6,279 bases of DNA from CAYSYY01 sp964576115 [NCBI: uncultured Gemmatimonadota bacterium] (GCA_964576115.1 CAZNUA010000012.1:63883-70161), one strand, 5' to 3'. Positions 1-6,013 are shown, counted from the first letter of the stretch. The notes: generated from the letters alone by a model not told the origin. A program made the numbers and translations.

Positions 1-1
1 T

Positions 2-1573
2 CTGCTGCTGCTGGTGGGATGCGCCAATATCGCCAACCTGCTTCTGGCCCGCGGTGCCGGCCGCGGCCGGGAGATGGCCGTGCGGCTCGCCATCGGCGCT
101 TCGCGCCGCCGGCTCGTCCGGACCCTGCTGATCGAGAACGCCCTGCTGGCCGCGGTCGGGATTGCGGTCGGTCTTTTCCTCACCTGGGTGGGGATCCGGC
201 TGCTCGTCGCGGTCTATCCGAGCGCCGTCCTGCAGCGGACCGGCGTGGGACTCGATCTGCCCGTTCTGCTCTTCGCCGCCGGAGTGGGGGCGGTGAGCGT
301 GCTCCTCTTCGGTCTCGCACCTGCCCTGCAGACGTCCCGGGTCAGCCCCGGTACGACCCTGCAGACGGGCGGGCGGACCCTGTCGGCGAGCCGGGGGCAG
401 CGGCGTCTGCGCAGCACGCTGCTCGTCATCGAAGTGTCCCTGGCCGTCATCCTCACGGTCGGCACCGGCCTGCTGCTGCGCAGTCTGCATAACATGATGC
501 ACGTCGAGTTGGGCTTCGAACCCGGGAACCTCATCATGATGCAGCTCCCCCTTGATCCATCGGCGTATCCGGCGCGGGAACATCAACTCGAGTTCGGGCG
601 GCAGCTGCACGAAAGGCTCACCGCCCTGCCCGAGGTCGAACAGGCCGGATCGTTCGATTTCCTGCCCTTCAGCGGGGCGGCGCCGGGGATCTACTTCCAG
701 ATCCCCGATCACCCCGATCCCGAACGGCAGCAGCAGACCATGGGCCTGCTGCGGACCGCCGGTCCGGGAGCCCTCGAAGCGCTGGGGGCGCGGCTGCTCA
801 CCGGGCGGTGGTTCGAAGAGGCGGATCTGGCGATCACCCCCGACGTGGTCATCATCGACCGCACCTTGGCCGAGCGGTACTGGCTCGACGGCGATGCCGT
901 GGGCCGCCGCATCAACCTCATCACCCGCACGCCGTGGCCCCCGGTGACGGTGATCGGGGTGGTGGAGACCATGAGGCTGCTGGACTTCGGGAGCGACGGG
1001 AATCCCGGTCTCTTTTTCCCGACGCACTACTCGCAGAGTGCCGGCGTGGTCGTGCGCACCCGGTTCGAGCCGGCGGATTTCGCCGAGCGCCTGCGTGCCG
1101 TCGTCGCCGACCTCGATTCCGATATCCCCCGCGGCGATATCCGGATCATGGAGACGGTGCTGCGTGATTCCTCCTCGACCCAGCGTTTCCGGGCCATTCT
1201 GCTGGGTTTCTTCGGCGGTCTCACCCTTCTGCTCGCCCTGGTGGGGGTCTACGGCGTGCACAATTACACTGTGACCCAGCGCACGCACGAGATCGGTCTG
1301 CGCATGACCCTGGGAGCCCGCAGATCTGGCCTGCTCCGCCTCATCCTCTTCGAGGCGGGCCGCCTGACCGGACTGGGGATCGTGCTCGGGATCGGCGCGT
1401 CACTGGCCCTGAACCGGCTCATCCGCTCGTTCCTCTTCAACCTGAGCCCGACCGATTTGCTGACCTACGCGGCGGTCGCGGTGGCGATCCTCATCGTCAC
1501 CGGGATCGCCAGCCTCCTGCCCGCCTGGCGGGCCAGCCGGGTCGATCCGGTCGTGACGCTGCGGGTGGATTGA
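2..1573 (+). CDS. ADOP-like FtsX/MacB permease, C-terminal part (5' end outside window)
   Basis: This is an integral inner-membrane permease subunit of the MacB/FtsX superfamily. The reading frame is open from the first bases (LLLLVGCANIANLLLARG), so the true start lies upstream. Counting from the GTG at 14 as residue 1, residues 1-115 are the end of a first FtsX domain with the typical REMAVRLAIGASRRRLVR cytoplasmic loop and TM helices. Residues 133-157 are another TM helix, followed by a MacB-like periplasmic core at about 160-390. Residues 393-519 are a second FtsX domain (THEIGLRMTLGARRSGLLR) ending in PAWRASRVDPVVTLRVD. Two FtsX blocks in one chain with this ending are characteristic of the 'acidobacterial duplicated orphan permease' (ADOP) type. 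These are usually about 800 residues or more, so roughly 300 are missing. Such proteins are assumed to work with a MacB-type ATPase in export or efflux; none is visible here and the substrate is unknown. The stop at 1571-1573 is intact. Confidence 0.9.
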   Translation: MLLLVGCANIANLLLARGAGRGREMAVRLAIGASRRRLVRTLLIENALLAAVGIAVGLFLTWVGIRLLVAVYPSAVLQRTGVGLDLPVLLFAAGVGAVSVLLFGLAPALQTSRVSPGTTLQTGGRTLSASRGQRRLRSTLLVIEVSLAVILTVGTGLLLRSLHNMMHVELGFEPGNLIMMQLPLDPSAYPAREHQLEFGRQLHERLTALPEVEQAGSFDFLPFSGAAPGIYFQIPDHPDPERQQQTMGLLRTAGPGALEALGARLLTGRWFEEADLAITPDVVIIDRTLAERYWLDGDAVGRRINLITRTPWPPVTVIGVVETMRLLDFGSDGNPGLFFPTHYSQSAGVVVRTRFEPADFAERLRAVVADLDSDIPRGDIRIMETVLRDSSSTQRFRAILLGFFGGLTLLLALVGVYGVHNYTVTQRTHEIGLRMTLGARRSGLLRLILFEAGRLTGLGIVLGIGASLALNRLIRSFLFNLSPTDLLTYAAVAVAILIVTGIASLLPAWRASRVDPVVTLRVD

Positions 1574-1670
1574 GGCGCGAGTCCTGCCGTATCCTTGTCT
1601 CTGTGCACCCGCCGGCTGCGAGCCGTCGGAGCGCTCGCACCGCGAGGGCGGGGGAGAAAGAGGACCGGCC
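1574..1670. other. Intergenic gap with two small hairpins
   Basis: This 97-bp gap separates two same-strand genes. It contains two short GC stem-loops: cggct/agccg (1613-1617 with 1621-1625) and ctcgc/gcgag (1634-1638 with 1642-1646). Neither is followed by a T-run, so they do not qualify as a clear terminator. A purine-rich Shine-Dalgarno tract (ggggagaaagagg, about 1651-1663) lies at its end and serves the next gene. I could not identify a convincing promoter. Confidence 0.4.
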
Positions 1671-2936
1671 ATGGGCAAAGAGATCCCCAACCGTCAGAAG
1701 AAACGAGTCATGCCTCCCCGTCCCGTACCGGGGCGTGAAACAACCGAGCGGATCCCGGAACGGGAACGGAAGCAGGCGGAGGAGGAAAAGACCGGGAAAC
1801 GGAAGCGGCGCAGGGCGGGCACCGGCAGTCTTCTCCTCTGCCTTGGCCTGCTCCTCGCCTCGTGCGGCGGCGGACAGGGACCGCCTGCCGGGGATGAGGC
1901 GTCCGGCGGCATGGGCGCAGCCTTCCCTCAGCTCGATGCCGGCAGCGTGTCCGCGTTCGCGGGGTTGGCTCTGAAGGGGATCGGTCAGGAGTTTCCCAAC
2001 AAACTGGATCACGTGATGAACGATGCCGGGGAGGTGCGCCGCCCCGCCGCGCTGCACCCGGTCTTCTCCGGCAGCTTCGACTGGCACTCCTCGGTGCACG
2101 GGCACTGGCTGCTGGTGCGCCTGCTCAAGCTCTTCCCCGATCTGCCCGAAGCGGTACGCATCCGCGGTACCCTAGACGCCCACCTCACGGCCGGGAACGT
2201 GCGTACCGAAGTAGACTACCTGAACCAGCCGAACCGGGCGTCTTTCGAGAGAACCTATGGCTGGGCCTGGCTGCTGAAACTGGCCGAGGAACTCCGGACC
2301 TGGGATGACCCGGACGCCCGGCGCTGGTCGACCGCCCTCCAGCCGTTGGCCGATGCCTTCGTAGCTCGCTATCTCGACTTCCTGCCCCGGCAGACGTATC
2401 CGATCCGCCGCGGCGTGCATCCCAATACCGCCTTCGGGATCGCCTTCGCCCTCGATTACGCGCGGGCGGCGGGCCGCACCGACCTGGAGGCGCTGCTGCT
2501 GGAACGCGCCCGCACCTACTTCGCAGACGATGCCGACTACCCGGCTGCATGGGAACCGGACGGGGATGATTTCTTCTCCCGCTCGCTGATCGAAGCCGAC
2601 CTCATGCACCGGGTACTGGACCCAGCCGCCTTCGCCGACTGGTTCCACCGCTTCCTGCCCGATCTGGAGAGGGGGGAACCGCGCTCCCTGCTCGAACCGG
2701 CCGATGTCTCCGACCGCACCGATCCCAAGATCGTCCACCTGGACGGCCTGAATCTGAGCCGGGCCTGGTGCATGCGGGGGATCGCGGAGGCTTTGCCGGA
2801 CGGCGATCCCGTCCGGCGGGTGCTGCTCGATTCATCCGTCCGGCACGCCGAAGCCACCCTGCCGCACATCGTCAGCGGACACTACGAGGGGGAACACTGG
2901 CTGGCTTCCTTCGCGGTCTACCTGTTGAGCCGATGA
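1671..2936 (+). CDS. DUF2891-family lipoprotein of unknown function
   Basis: The 421-residue product is a probable membrane-anchored lipoprotein. Residues 53-65 form a hydrophobic h-region ending in the lipobox LASC, with Cys65 as the expected lipidated residue, followed by GGG. The n-region is unusually long (about 52 residues), highly charged, and ends in KRKRRR. From about residue 85 the protein matches what I recall of DUF2891. The motifs are HPVFSGSFDWHSSVHGHW (129-146), YGWAWLLKLAEEL (196-208), RRGVHPNTAFG (246-256), WEPDGDDFFSRSLIEADLM (294-312), HLDGLNLSRAWCM (356-368) and EGEHWLASFAVYLL (406-419). The many conserved aromatic, His and acidic residues suggest a ligand or substrate pocket, but no activity is known to me. 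The start at ATG 1671 is chosen because of the purine tract 7 nt upstream. ATG 1710 is the only other in-frame start before the signal and has a weaker SD. It follows the permease by 97 bp, and co-transcription is possible but not shown. Confidence 0.82.
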   Translation: MGKEIPNRQKKRVMPPRPVPGRETTERIPERERKQAEEEKTGKRKRRRAGTGSLLLCLGLLLASCGGGQGPPAGDEASGGMGAAFPQLDAGSVSAFAGLALKGIGQEFPNKLDHVMNDAGEVRRPAALHPVFSGSFDWHSSVHGHWLLVRLLKLFPDLPEAVRIRGTLDAHLTAGNVRTEVDYLNQPNRASFERTYGWAWLLKLAEELRTWDDPDARRWSTALQPLADAFVARYLDFLPRQTYPIRRGVHPNTAFGIAFALDYARAAGRTDLEALLLERARTYFADDADYPAAWEPDGDDFFSRSLIEADLMHRVLDPAAFADWFHRFLPDLERGEPRSLLEPADVSDRTDPKIVHLDGLNLSRAWCMRGIAEALPDGDPVRRVLLDSSVRHAEATLPHIVSGHYEGEHWLASFAVYLLSR

Positions 2937-3041
2937 CGGCTCTGCTGCTCACCGGCTTGCCCGGGCGGGTGATCGCGTGGCCCGGACTCCAGTGAACGGG
3001 AAGGATGGCTGGTTGAGGATCGACTCGGCAGCCGGAGCCGG
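2937..3041. other. Convergent intergenic gap
   Basis: This gap of 105 bp lies between two genes that point toward each other. It holds one inverted repeat, ccgggc (2961-2966) with gcccgg (2980-2985), with a 13-base loop. A small ccgg-ag-ccgg element sits at 3032-3041, next to the iPGM stop codon. No T-rich tract follows on either strand. A terminator would be expected here, but the sequence does not show a clear intrinsic one. Confidence 0.3.
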
Positions 3042-4658
3042 TCAGGCGACCGGCGTGCCTTCACCTTCCACCAGCATCCGGTAAGTCTTCTCTATCCGGT
3101 CCCAGTGTTCCTCGCGGTCCAGCGACCAGAAGCGCCCGATGACGGTCGCGACCTGGCCCACGCCCAGGCGCTCGGCGGTCTCCTCGACCTGCTGGATGTA
3201 GACCGCCCCGCTCTCGGGACGTTCGCCCCGGCGACCCAGCATGGCGTGGGTGTAGACCTCGGGCACCTCCTCGCGGGCGGCCATTTCCATCAGGGCCAGC
3301 AGGTGATCGACACTGCCGTGCGAGCTGTAGAAAGAAACGATGCCGAGCAGGTGCAGGCGGGTGCCGGCTTCTTTCGCTCCCCGCATGGCGCGAAGGAAGG
3401 CCTCATTTTCGAAGAAGGATCCGTCCTCGAGGGCCGAATTGATCCGCACCCGGTCGGCCGGGATCACGCGCCCGGCGCCGATGTGGCCGTGACCGGCCTC
3501 GGAGTTGCCGACCGTGCCTTCGGGCATCCCGACCGCGGGGCCCGAGGCCGCGAGCCGGGTCATCGGCCACTCGGCCTGGAAGGCATCCATATTCGGCGAG
3601 TGCGCCTTCGCGATCAGGTCGACCTCACTGCCGTCGCCGATTCCCCAGCCGTCGGTGATGAGCAGCAGCACGCGCCGGCGGTCTTCGGGACCAGTGGTGG
3701 CTTCGGTGGATGCGGCCGCAGGGCCGGGCAGGTCGATCGGTTCGGCGATCAGGCTCCGGCCGGTCATCGCCTCGGGCCGGGGCAGGCCCATCAGGTGCAG
3801 CACAGTGGGGGCTACGTCGGTCAGAGCGCCTTCGCCGCGCATGACGATATCGGTGCCGAGGGTGTCGTCGATCACGATGAAGGGCACGGGATTGTCGGTG
3901 TGTCCGGTGTCGATCTTGCCGTCGGGATAGTACCAGCGTTCCACGGTGCCGTGATCGGCGGTGATCACGGTCGTGACACCGGCCTCGCGGGCGGCGGCGA
4001 CGATACGGGCGGTCTGGGTATCAACCGTCTCCACGGCGGTGTTGATGGCCTCGGGATTCTCGATGTGGCCGATCACGTCCACATTGCACAGGTTCACGGT
4101 CACCAGGGCGTACTCGGGATTCTGCACTGCGGCGATGGCCGCCTCGGCCACCCCGGCGGCACTCATTTCCGGCGGCATCTCGGCGTGGGAGGTCACCCGG
4201 GGGGAAGGGACCACGAAGCGGTCCTCGCCCTCAAAGACCGTCTGGGTCTTGCCGTTGAGAAAGAAACTGAGGTGGACCGCTTTCTCCGACTCGACCGCCT
4301 TGGCCTGTTTCAGGCCGGCCTTGCTCACCACTTCACAGAGCGTATCCTCGATGCTTGCCTGGGGCGGGAAGGCCACCTCGACATCCAGATCGGGGTGGTA
4401 TTCGATCATGGTCGCAAAATTGACGGTCATTTCGGGTCGGGAGAAGTGGGGGAAGTCCTTCTCGATGAAGGCGTTTGTGAGTTCGATCTCCCGCTCGCCG
4501 CGGATGTCATAAAAGATCACCCAGTCACCGTCGCCGATGGCGCCGACCGGATTTCCATCGGAATCGACCCGCACCAGGGGGAGGAGTTCTTCATCTTCCT
4601 GTCCGTCCCGGTAGGCGGCCCGGACTGCATCGGCCATGAGATACCCTGAATCCGCCAC
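3042..4658 (-). CDS. gpmI: Cofactor-independent phosphoglycerate mutase, circularly permuted
   Basis: The expected activity is interconversion of 3- and 2-phosphoglycerate in the cytosol (glycolysis/gluconeogenesis) by a two-metal phosphoserine mechanism. The 538 residues match GpmI in size, but the order is rotated. Residues 1-82 are the second half of the phosphotransferase domain. Residues 83-304 are the C-terminal part of the phosphatase domain, ending EMTGRSLI. Residues 305-328 are an Ala/Pro/Thr-rich linker, 329-398 the usual N-terminus (LLLITDGWG, GNSEAGH), and 399-538 the first half of the phosphotransferase domain. Family-conserved residues seen are D194, H198, H253 (metal 1), D336, D235, H236 (metal 2), nucleophile S386, and R53, R56, K126, H447, R477, R509, R515. 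The usual DGRD motif reads GRRG (475-478), so the substrate-contacting Asp is Gly478. The GTG start has GGGAG upstream; no start codon lies between it and the upstream in-frame TAG. ATG 4637 is an alternative. Activity is inferred. Confidence 0.93.
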   Translation of the reverse strand: MADSGYLMADAVRAAYRDGQEDEELLPLVRVDSDGNPVGAIGDGDWVIFYDIRGEREIELTNAFIEKDFPHFSRPEMTVNFATMIEYHPDLDVEVAFPPQASIEDTLCEVVSKAGLKQAKAVESEKAVHLSFFLNGKTQTVFEGEDRFVVPSPRVTSHAEMPPEMSAAGVAEAAIAAVQNPEYALVTVNLCNVDVIGHIENPEAINTAVETVDTQTARIVAAAREAGVTTVITADHGTVERWYYPDGKIDTGHTDNPVPFIVIDDTLGTDIVMRGEGALTDVAPTVLHLMGLPRPEAMTGRSLIAEPIDLPGPAAASTEATTGPEDRRRVLLLITDGWGIGDGSEVDLIAKAHSPNMDAFQAEWPMTRLAASGPAVGMPEGTVGNSEAGHGHIGAGRVIPADRVRINSALEDGSFFENEAFLRAMRGAKEAGTRLHLLGIVSFYSSHGSVDHLLALMEMAAREEVPEVYTHAMLGRRGERPESGAVYIQQVEETAERLGVGQVATVIGRFWSLDREEHWDRIEKTYRMLVEGEGTPVA

Positions 4659-4729
4659 GTGTCTGCTCCCGTCTGTTCCGCTGTGATCACATCGCCCGGT
4701 GCCGGGCGACCCCCGGTCGGGGAGAACCT
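4659..4729 (-). promoter_or_regulatory. Structured leader upstream of the permuted gpmI
   Basis: Three inverted repeats sit side by side between the candidate promoter and the GTG start. They are the perfect 10-bp palindrome tgtgatcaca (4682-4691), a 7-bp stem cgcccgg/ccgggcg with a 2-base loop (4693-4699 with 4702-4708), and ccccggtcgggg (4711-4722). The GGGAG Shine-Dalgarno of gpmI lies at 4667-4671, eight bases from the start codon. No T-run follows the stems on the minus strand, so they are not a standard terminator for the pilin gene. They could fold in the mRNA leader or be protein-binding sites; which one cannot be decided from sequence. Confidence 0.4.
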
Positions 4730-4757
4730 AAGATAGAATATCGGCCGTGAGAGGCAA
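4730..4757 (-). promoter_or_regulatory. Candidate weak sigma-70-like promoter for gpmI
   Basis: On the minus strand, TTGCCT (4752-4757) and TATCTT (4730-4735) are separated by 16 bp. Each matches 4 of 6 bases of the sigma-70 consensus. The local AT-rich patch (tattctatctta) stands out in otherwise GC-rich DNA. A start near 4723 would give a leader of about 65 nt beginning with the GC-rich inverted repeats. The match is modest. Confidence 0.3.
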
Positions 4758-4779
4758 TACAGTGCTCAGGCAGTCACCC

Positions 4780-5271
4780 CTACCGGTACCTGATCAGCCT
4801 CCGTTCGTGTATCGGACGGTCGTCGCGGAAATAGGTGAGGACCATGAAACTGTCGGTGCGTCCGTTCCGGTCGAAATCGATGTCGGCGTCGACGATCAGG
4901 TAGAGATAGTTGAACCGGAACCGCCTGTTTTCCCGGTTCACGGAATATATCCGGAAACTGTGCAGATGGTCTTCGGGGAGCCTGACGTCGAGTTCGGAAC
5001 TGCTCCACTGCGTCCGGCTGAGGATGTTGAGAGTACCGTTCTCGGGATAGAAATGCCCGTGCTCGGTGAGGTAGAGATCCTGGGCGTCCATGATGATGTC
5101 GACGTACTCCTCCAGGGCGGCGTACTGGGCCTTGAGCTTGTAGCCGGTGTAATTGGGAATCGAGATCGCGATCAGGGTGCCCAGGACCAGCAGGGTCGTG
5201 ACCATCTCGATGATGGTAAAACCCCAGTGTCTGCGGTCGGTTCTCAAGGATGTGAGGGCCCGGCGGTTCAT
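4780..5271 (-). CDS. Type IV pilin-like / pseudopilin protein
   Basis: The 163-residue product has a class III prepilin signal. A 17-residue basic leader ends in Gly17, and the mature protein would start FTIIEMVTTLLVLGTLIAISIPNY with Glu at position 5 (Glu22 of the precursor). This is the recognition sequence for prepilin peptidase (PilD/GspO) cleavage and N-methylation. Residues 18-41 are the hydrophobic alpha1-N helix that packs into a pilus or pseudopilus. The globular part is small and includes DFDRNGRTD (132-140), which resembles an EF-hand or pseudopilin calcium loop. Candidate roles are a minor pilin, a type II secretion pseudopilin or a competence pilin; I cannot tell which. The gene starts inside the preceding gene's stop (ATGA overlap) and has a near-perfect AAGGAGG Shine-Dalgarno (5278-5284) 6 nt upstream, so coupled translation is likely. 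No pilus assembly genes are in the window. Confidence 0.88.
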   Translation of the reverse strand: MNRRALTSLRTDRRHWGFTIIEMVTTLLVLGTLIAISIPNYTGYKLKAQYAALEEYVDIIMDAQDLYLTEHGHFYPENGTLNILSRTQWSSSELDVRLPEDHLHSFRIYSVNRENRRFRFNYLYLIVDADIDFDRNGRTDSFMVLTYFRDDRPIHERRLIRYR

Positions 5272-5849
5272 CTCGGCCCTCCTTCGGTCAGCACCAGCTC
5301 CGGGGTGGCGTCTTCAGGTGGTTCGAGCAGGCTCAATTCCCAGGTGCGGGGTGAGGTTCTCCGGTAACGGTACGCTTCCAGTTCGTCCGAATCCATCAGT
5401 TCGGCCGGCAGGTAGTCGCCCCGAAGGGCATTCAGGTCGGCGGGAGCTTCGCCGTTTTCCTGCAGGTAATCGCGGATCGCGGCATCCACAATCACCAGCG
5501 AGGCGACCGGATATTCGGACGCGACGAACGCTTCGATTTCGGGCACCGGTGCGGTCATGAACAGGATGAGGTTGGCGATGCAGATCAGGACAACCAGCGC
5601 GATCGGAACGATCAGACGCAGGCGGCTCCGGCGCACTTTCGCCTCTTCCTGACGGGCCCGTCGGGCGGCACTTTCAGTGACCTTCTGGCGGGTCTCCTCG
5701 GTCACTTCGCCGGCGGCCGCCAGAGCCAGGCACTTGTTACAGAGGACCGTGCCCGCTTCCCCGGGCAGGGCGCACTCCTCGCAGAGCGCCGTGTCGCAGG
5801 CCGCACACCGGGCGACGGCTTCCCGATCGGGATGTTGAGCGCATTTCAT
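5268..5849 (-). CDS. B-box-type zinc-finger, single-TM protein with pilin-like C-terminal domain
   Basis: The 193-residue product has three parts. Residues 1-40 are a cysteine/histidine-rich zinc-binding domain (C3-x2-H6, C15-x2-C18, C23-x2-C26, C37-x2-C40), similar to bacterial B-box-like zinc fingers. Residues 47-77 are a charged, probably helical stretch ending in KVRRSRLR, followed by one TM helix at about 78-100. The basic residues before the helix predict a cytoplasmic zinc finger. The C-terminal extracytoplasmic part (104-180), with AAIRDYLQENGEAPADLNAL, a YLP motif, a Tyr-rich strand and a closing Trp/Leu strand, resembles the body of a small pseudopilin. There is no prepilin leader. 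Start ATG 5849 is chosen because GGAGAGG lies 5 nt upstream, the cysteine domain begins here, and the longer 241-residue version would start upstream of the promoter. It is coupled to the pilin gene. Its function is unknown; a partner or regulator of the pilin is possible. Confidence 0.75.
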   Translation of the reverse strand: MKCAQHPDREAVARCAACDTALCEECALPGEAGTVLCNKCLALAAAGEVTEETRQKVTESAARRARQEEAKVRRSRLRLIVPIALVVLICIANLILFMTAPVPEIEAFVASEYPVASLVIVDAAIRDYLQENGEAPADLNALRGDYLPAELMDSDELEAYRYRRTSPRTWELSLLEPPEDATPELVLTEGGPR

Positions 5850-5854
5850 CGTCA

Positions 5855-5861
5855 CCTCTCC
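5855..5861 (-). promoter_or_regulatory. Shine-Dalgarno deciding the start of the zinc-finger gene
   Basis: The minus-strand sequence GGAGAGG lies five bases before ATG 5849. This fixes the start directly ahead of the first zinc-ligand cysteine and argues against the upstream in-frame start at 5993. Confidence 0.7.
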
Positions 5862-5882
5862 GGCCGGTATACTCCCGGTACC

Positions 5883-5909
5883 GCCCGGGGGAATTCCACT
5901 CCCCCGGGC
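5883..5909 (-). promoter_or_regulatory. Nine-base-pair GC stem-loop in the 5' leader
   Basis: The arms gcccggggg (5883-5891) and cccccgggc (5901-5909) are perfectly complementary, with a 9-base loop (aattccact). The element lies between the -10 box (5916-5921) and the Shine-Dalgarno. The predicted transcription start (about 5909) coincides with the outer edge of the stem, so the mRNA would begin with this hairpin. Because it is followed by a gene and has no T-run, it fits a 5' stabilising structure or operator better than a terminator. Confidence 0.6.
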
Positions 5910-5915
5910 CCGGTC

Positions 5916-5945
5916 ATCATAGGCGATTGAGCCCTTGTCTTCCAA
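5916..5945 (-). promoter_or_regulatory. Sigma-70-like promoter of the zinc-finger/pilin operon
   Basis: On the minus strand, TTGGAA (5940-5945; 4 of 6 to consensus) and TATGAT (5916-5921; 5 of 6) are spaced by 18 bp. They lie 67 bases upstream of ATG 5849. This is the best promoter-like sequence in the window. It falls inside the longer in-frame version of the downstream gene, which supports the shorter start. Confidence 0.55.
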
Positions 5946-5964
5946 GCTGTCGTAACGCTCGCGG

Positions 5965-5976
5965 CTGGATATCCAG
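5965..5976. promoter_or_regulatory. 12-bp perfect palindrome in the divergent control region
   Basis: The sequence ctggatatccag is a perfect 12-bp palindrome. It lies 20 bp upstream of the minus-strand -35 box and about 38 bp before the + strand start at 6014. The position suits a regulator binding between two divergent genes. A palindrome of this length can also occur by chance. Confidence 0.25.
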
Positions 5977-6013
5977 GGCCTGCCCGCTCTCATCCGGGGA
6001 GGGGAGAACCGGA

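Noticed and set aside
14-16. GTG at 14 as the permease start
   Set aside because: The frame is open to the window edge with hydrophobic residues before it, and the protein begins mid-domain relative to the ADOP/MacB family.
2961-2985. The ccgggc/gcccgg inverted repeat as an intrinsic terminator
   Set aside because: The stem is only 6 bp with a 13-base loop and no T-run on either strand.
3105-4649. A 514-codon + strand open frame antisense to gpmI
   Set aside because: Its translation is His/Gly/Asp-rich with no recognisable motif and no convincing Shine-Dalgarno. It mirrors the codon bias of the minus-strand gene, which carries a full set of conserved GpmI motifs.
3042-4658. The permuted gpmI as an assembly or frameshift artefact, or as a truncated enzyme
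   Set aside because: The gene has its own Shine-Dalgarno, start, stop and a full-length open frame with every GpmI block present once. The upstream in-frame stop with no start codon between rules out a hidden canonical N-terminus. Raw reads would still be the final check.
4682-4691. tgtgatcaca as a CRP/FNR-type site
   Set aside because: CRP sites have TGTGA and TCACA separated by six bases. Here the half-sites are fused without a spacer, so the resemblance is not functional evidence.
5850-5993. A 48-residue N-terminal extension of the zinc-finger protein starting at 5993
   Set aside because: The extension is low-complexity, overlaps the best promoter and hairpin, and ends at a well-placed Shine-Dalgarno followed by ATG and the first zinc-ligand cysteine.
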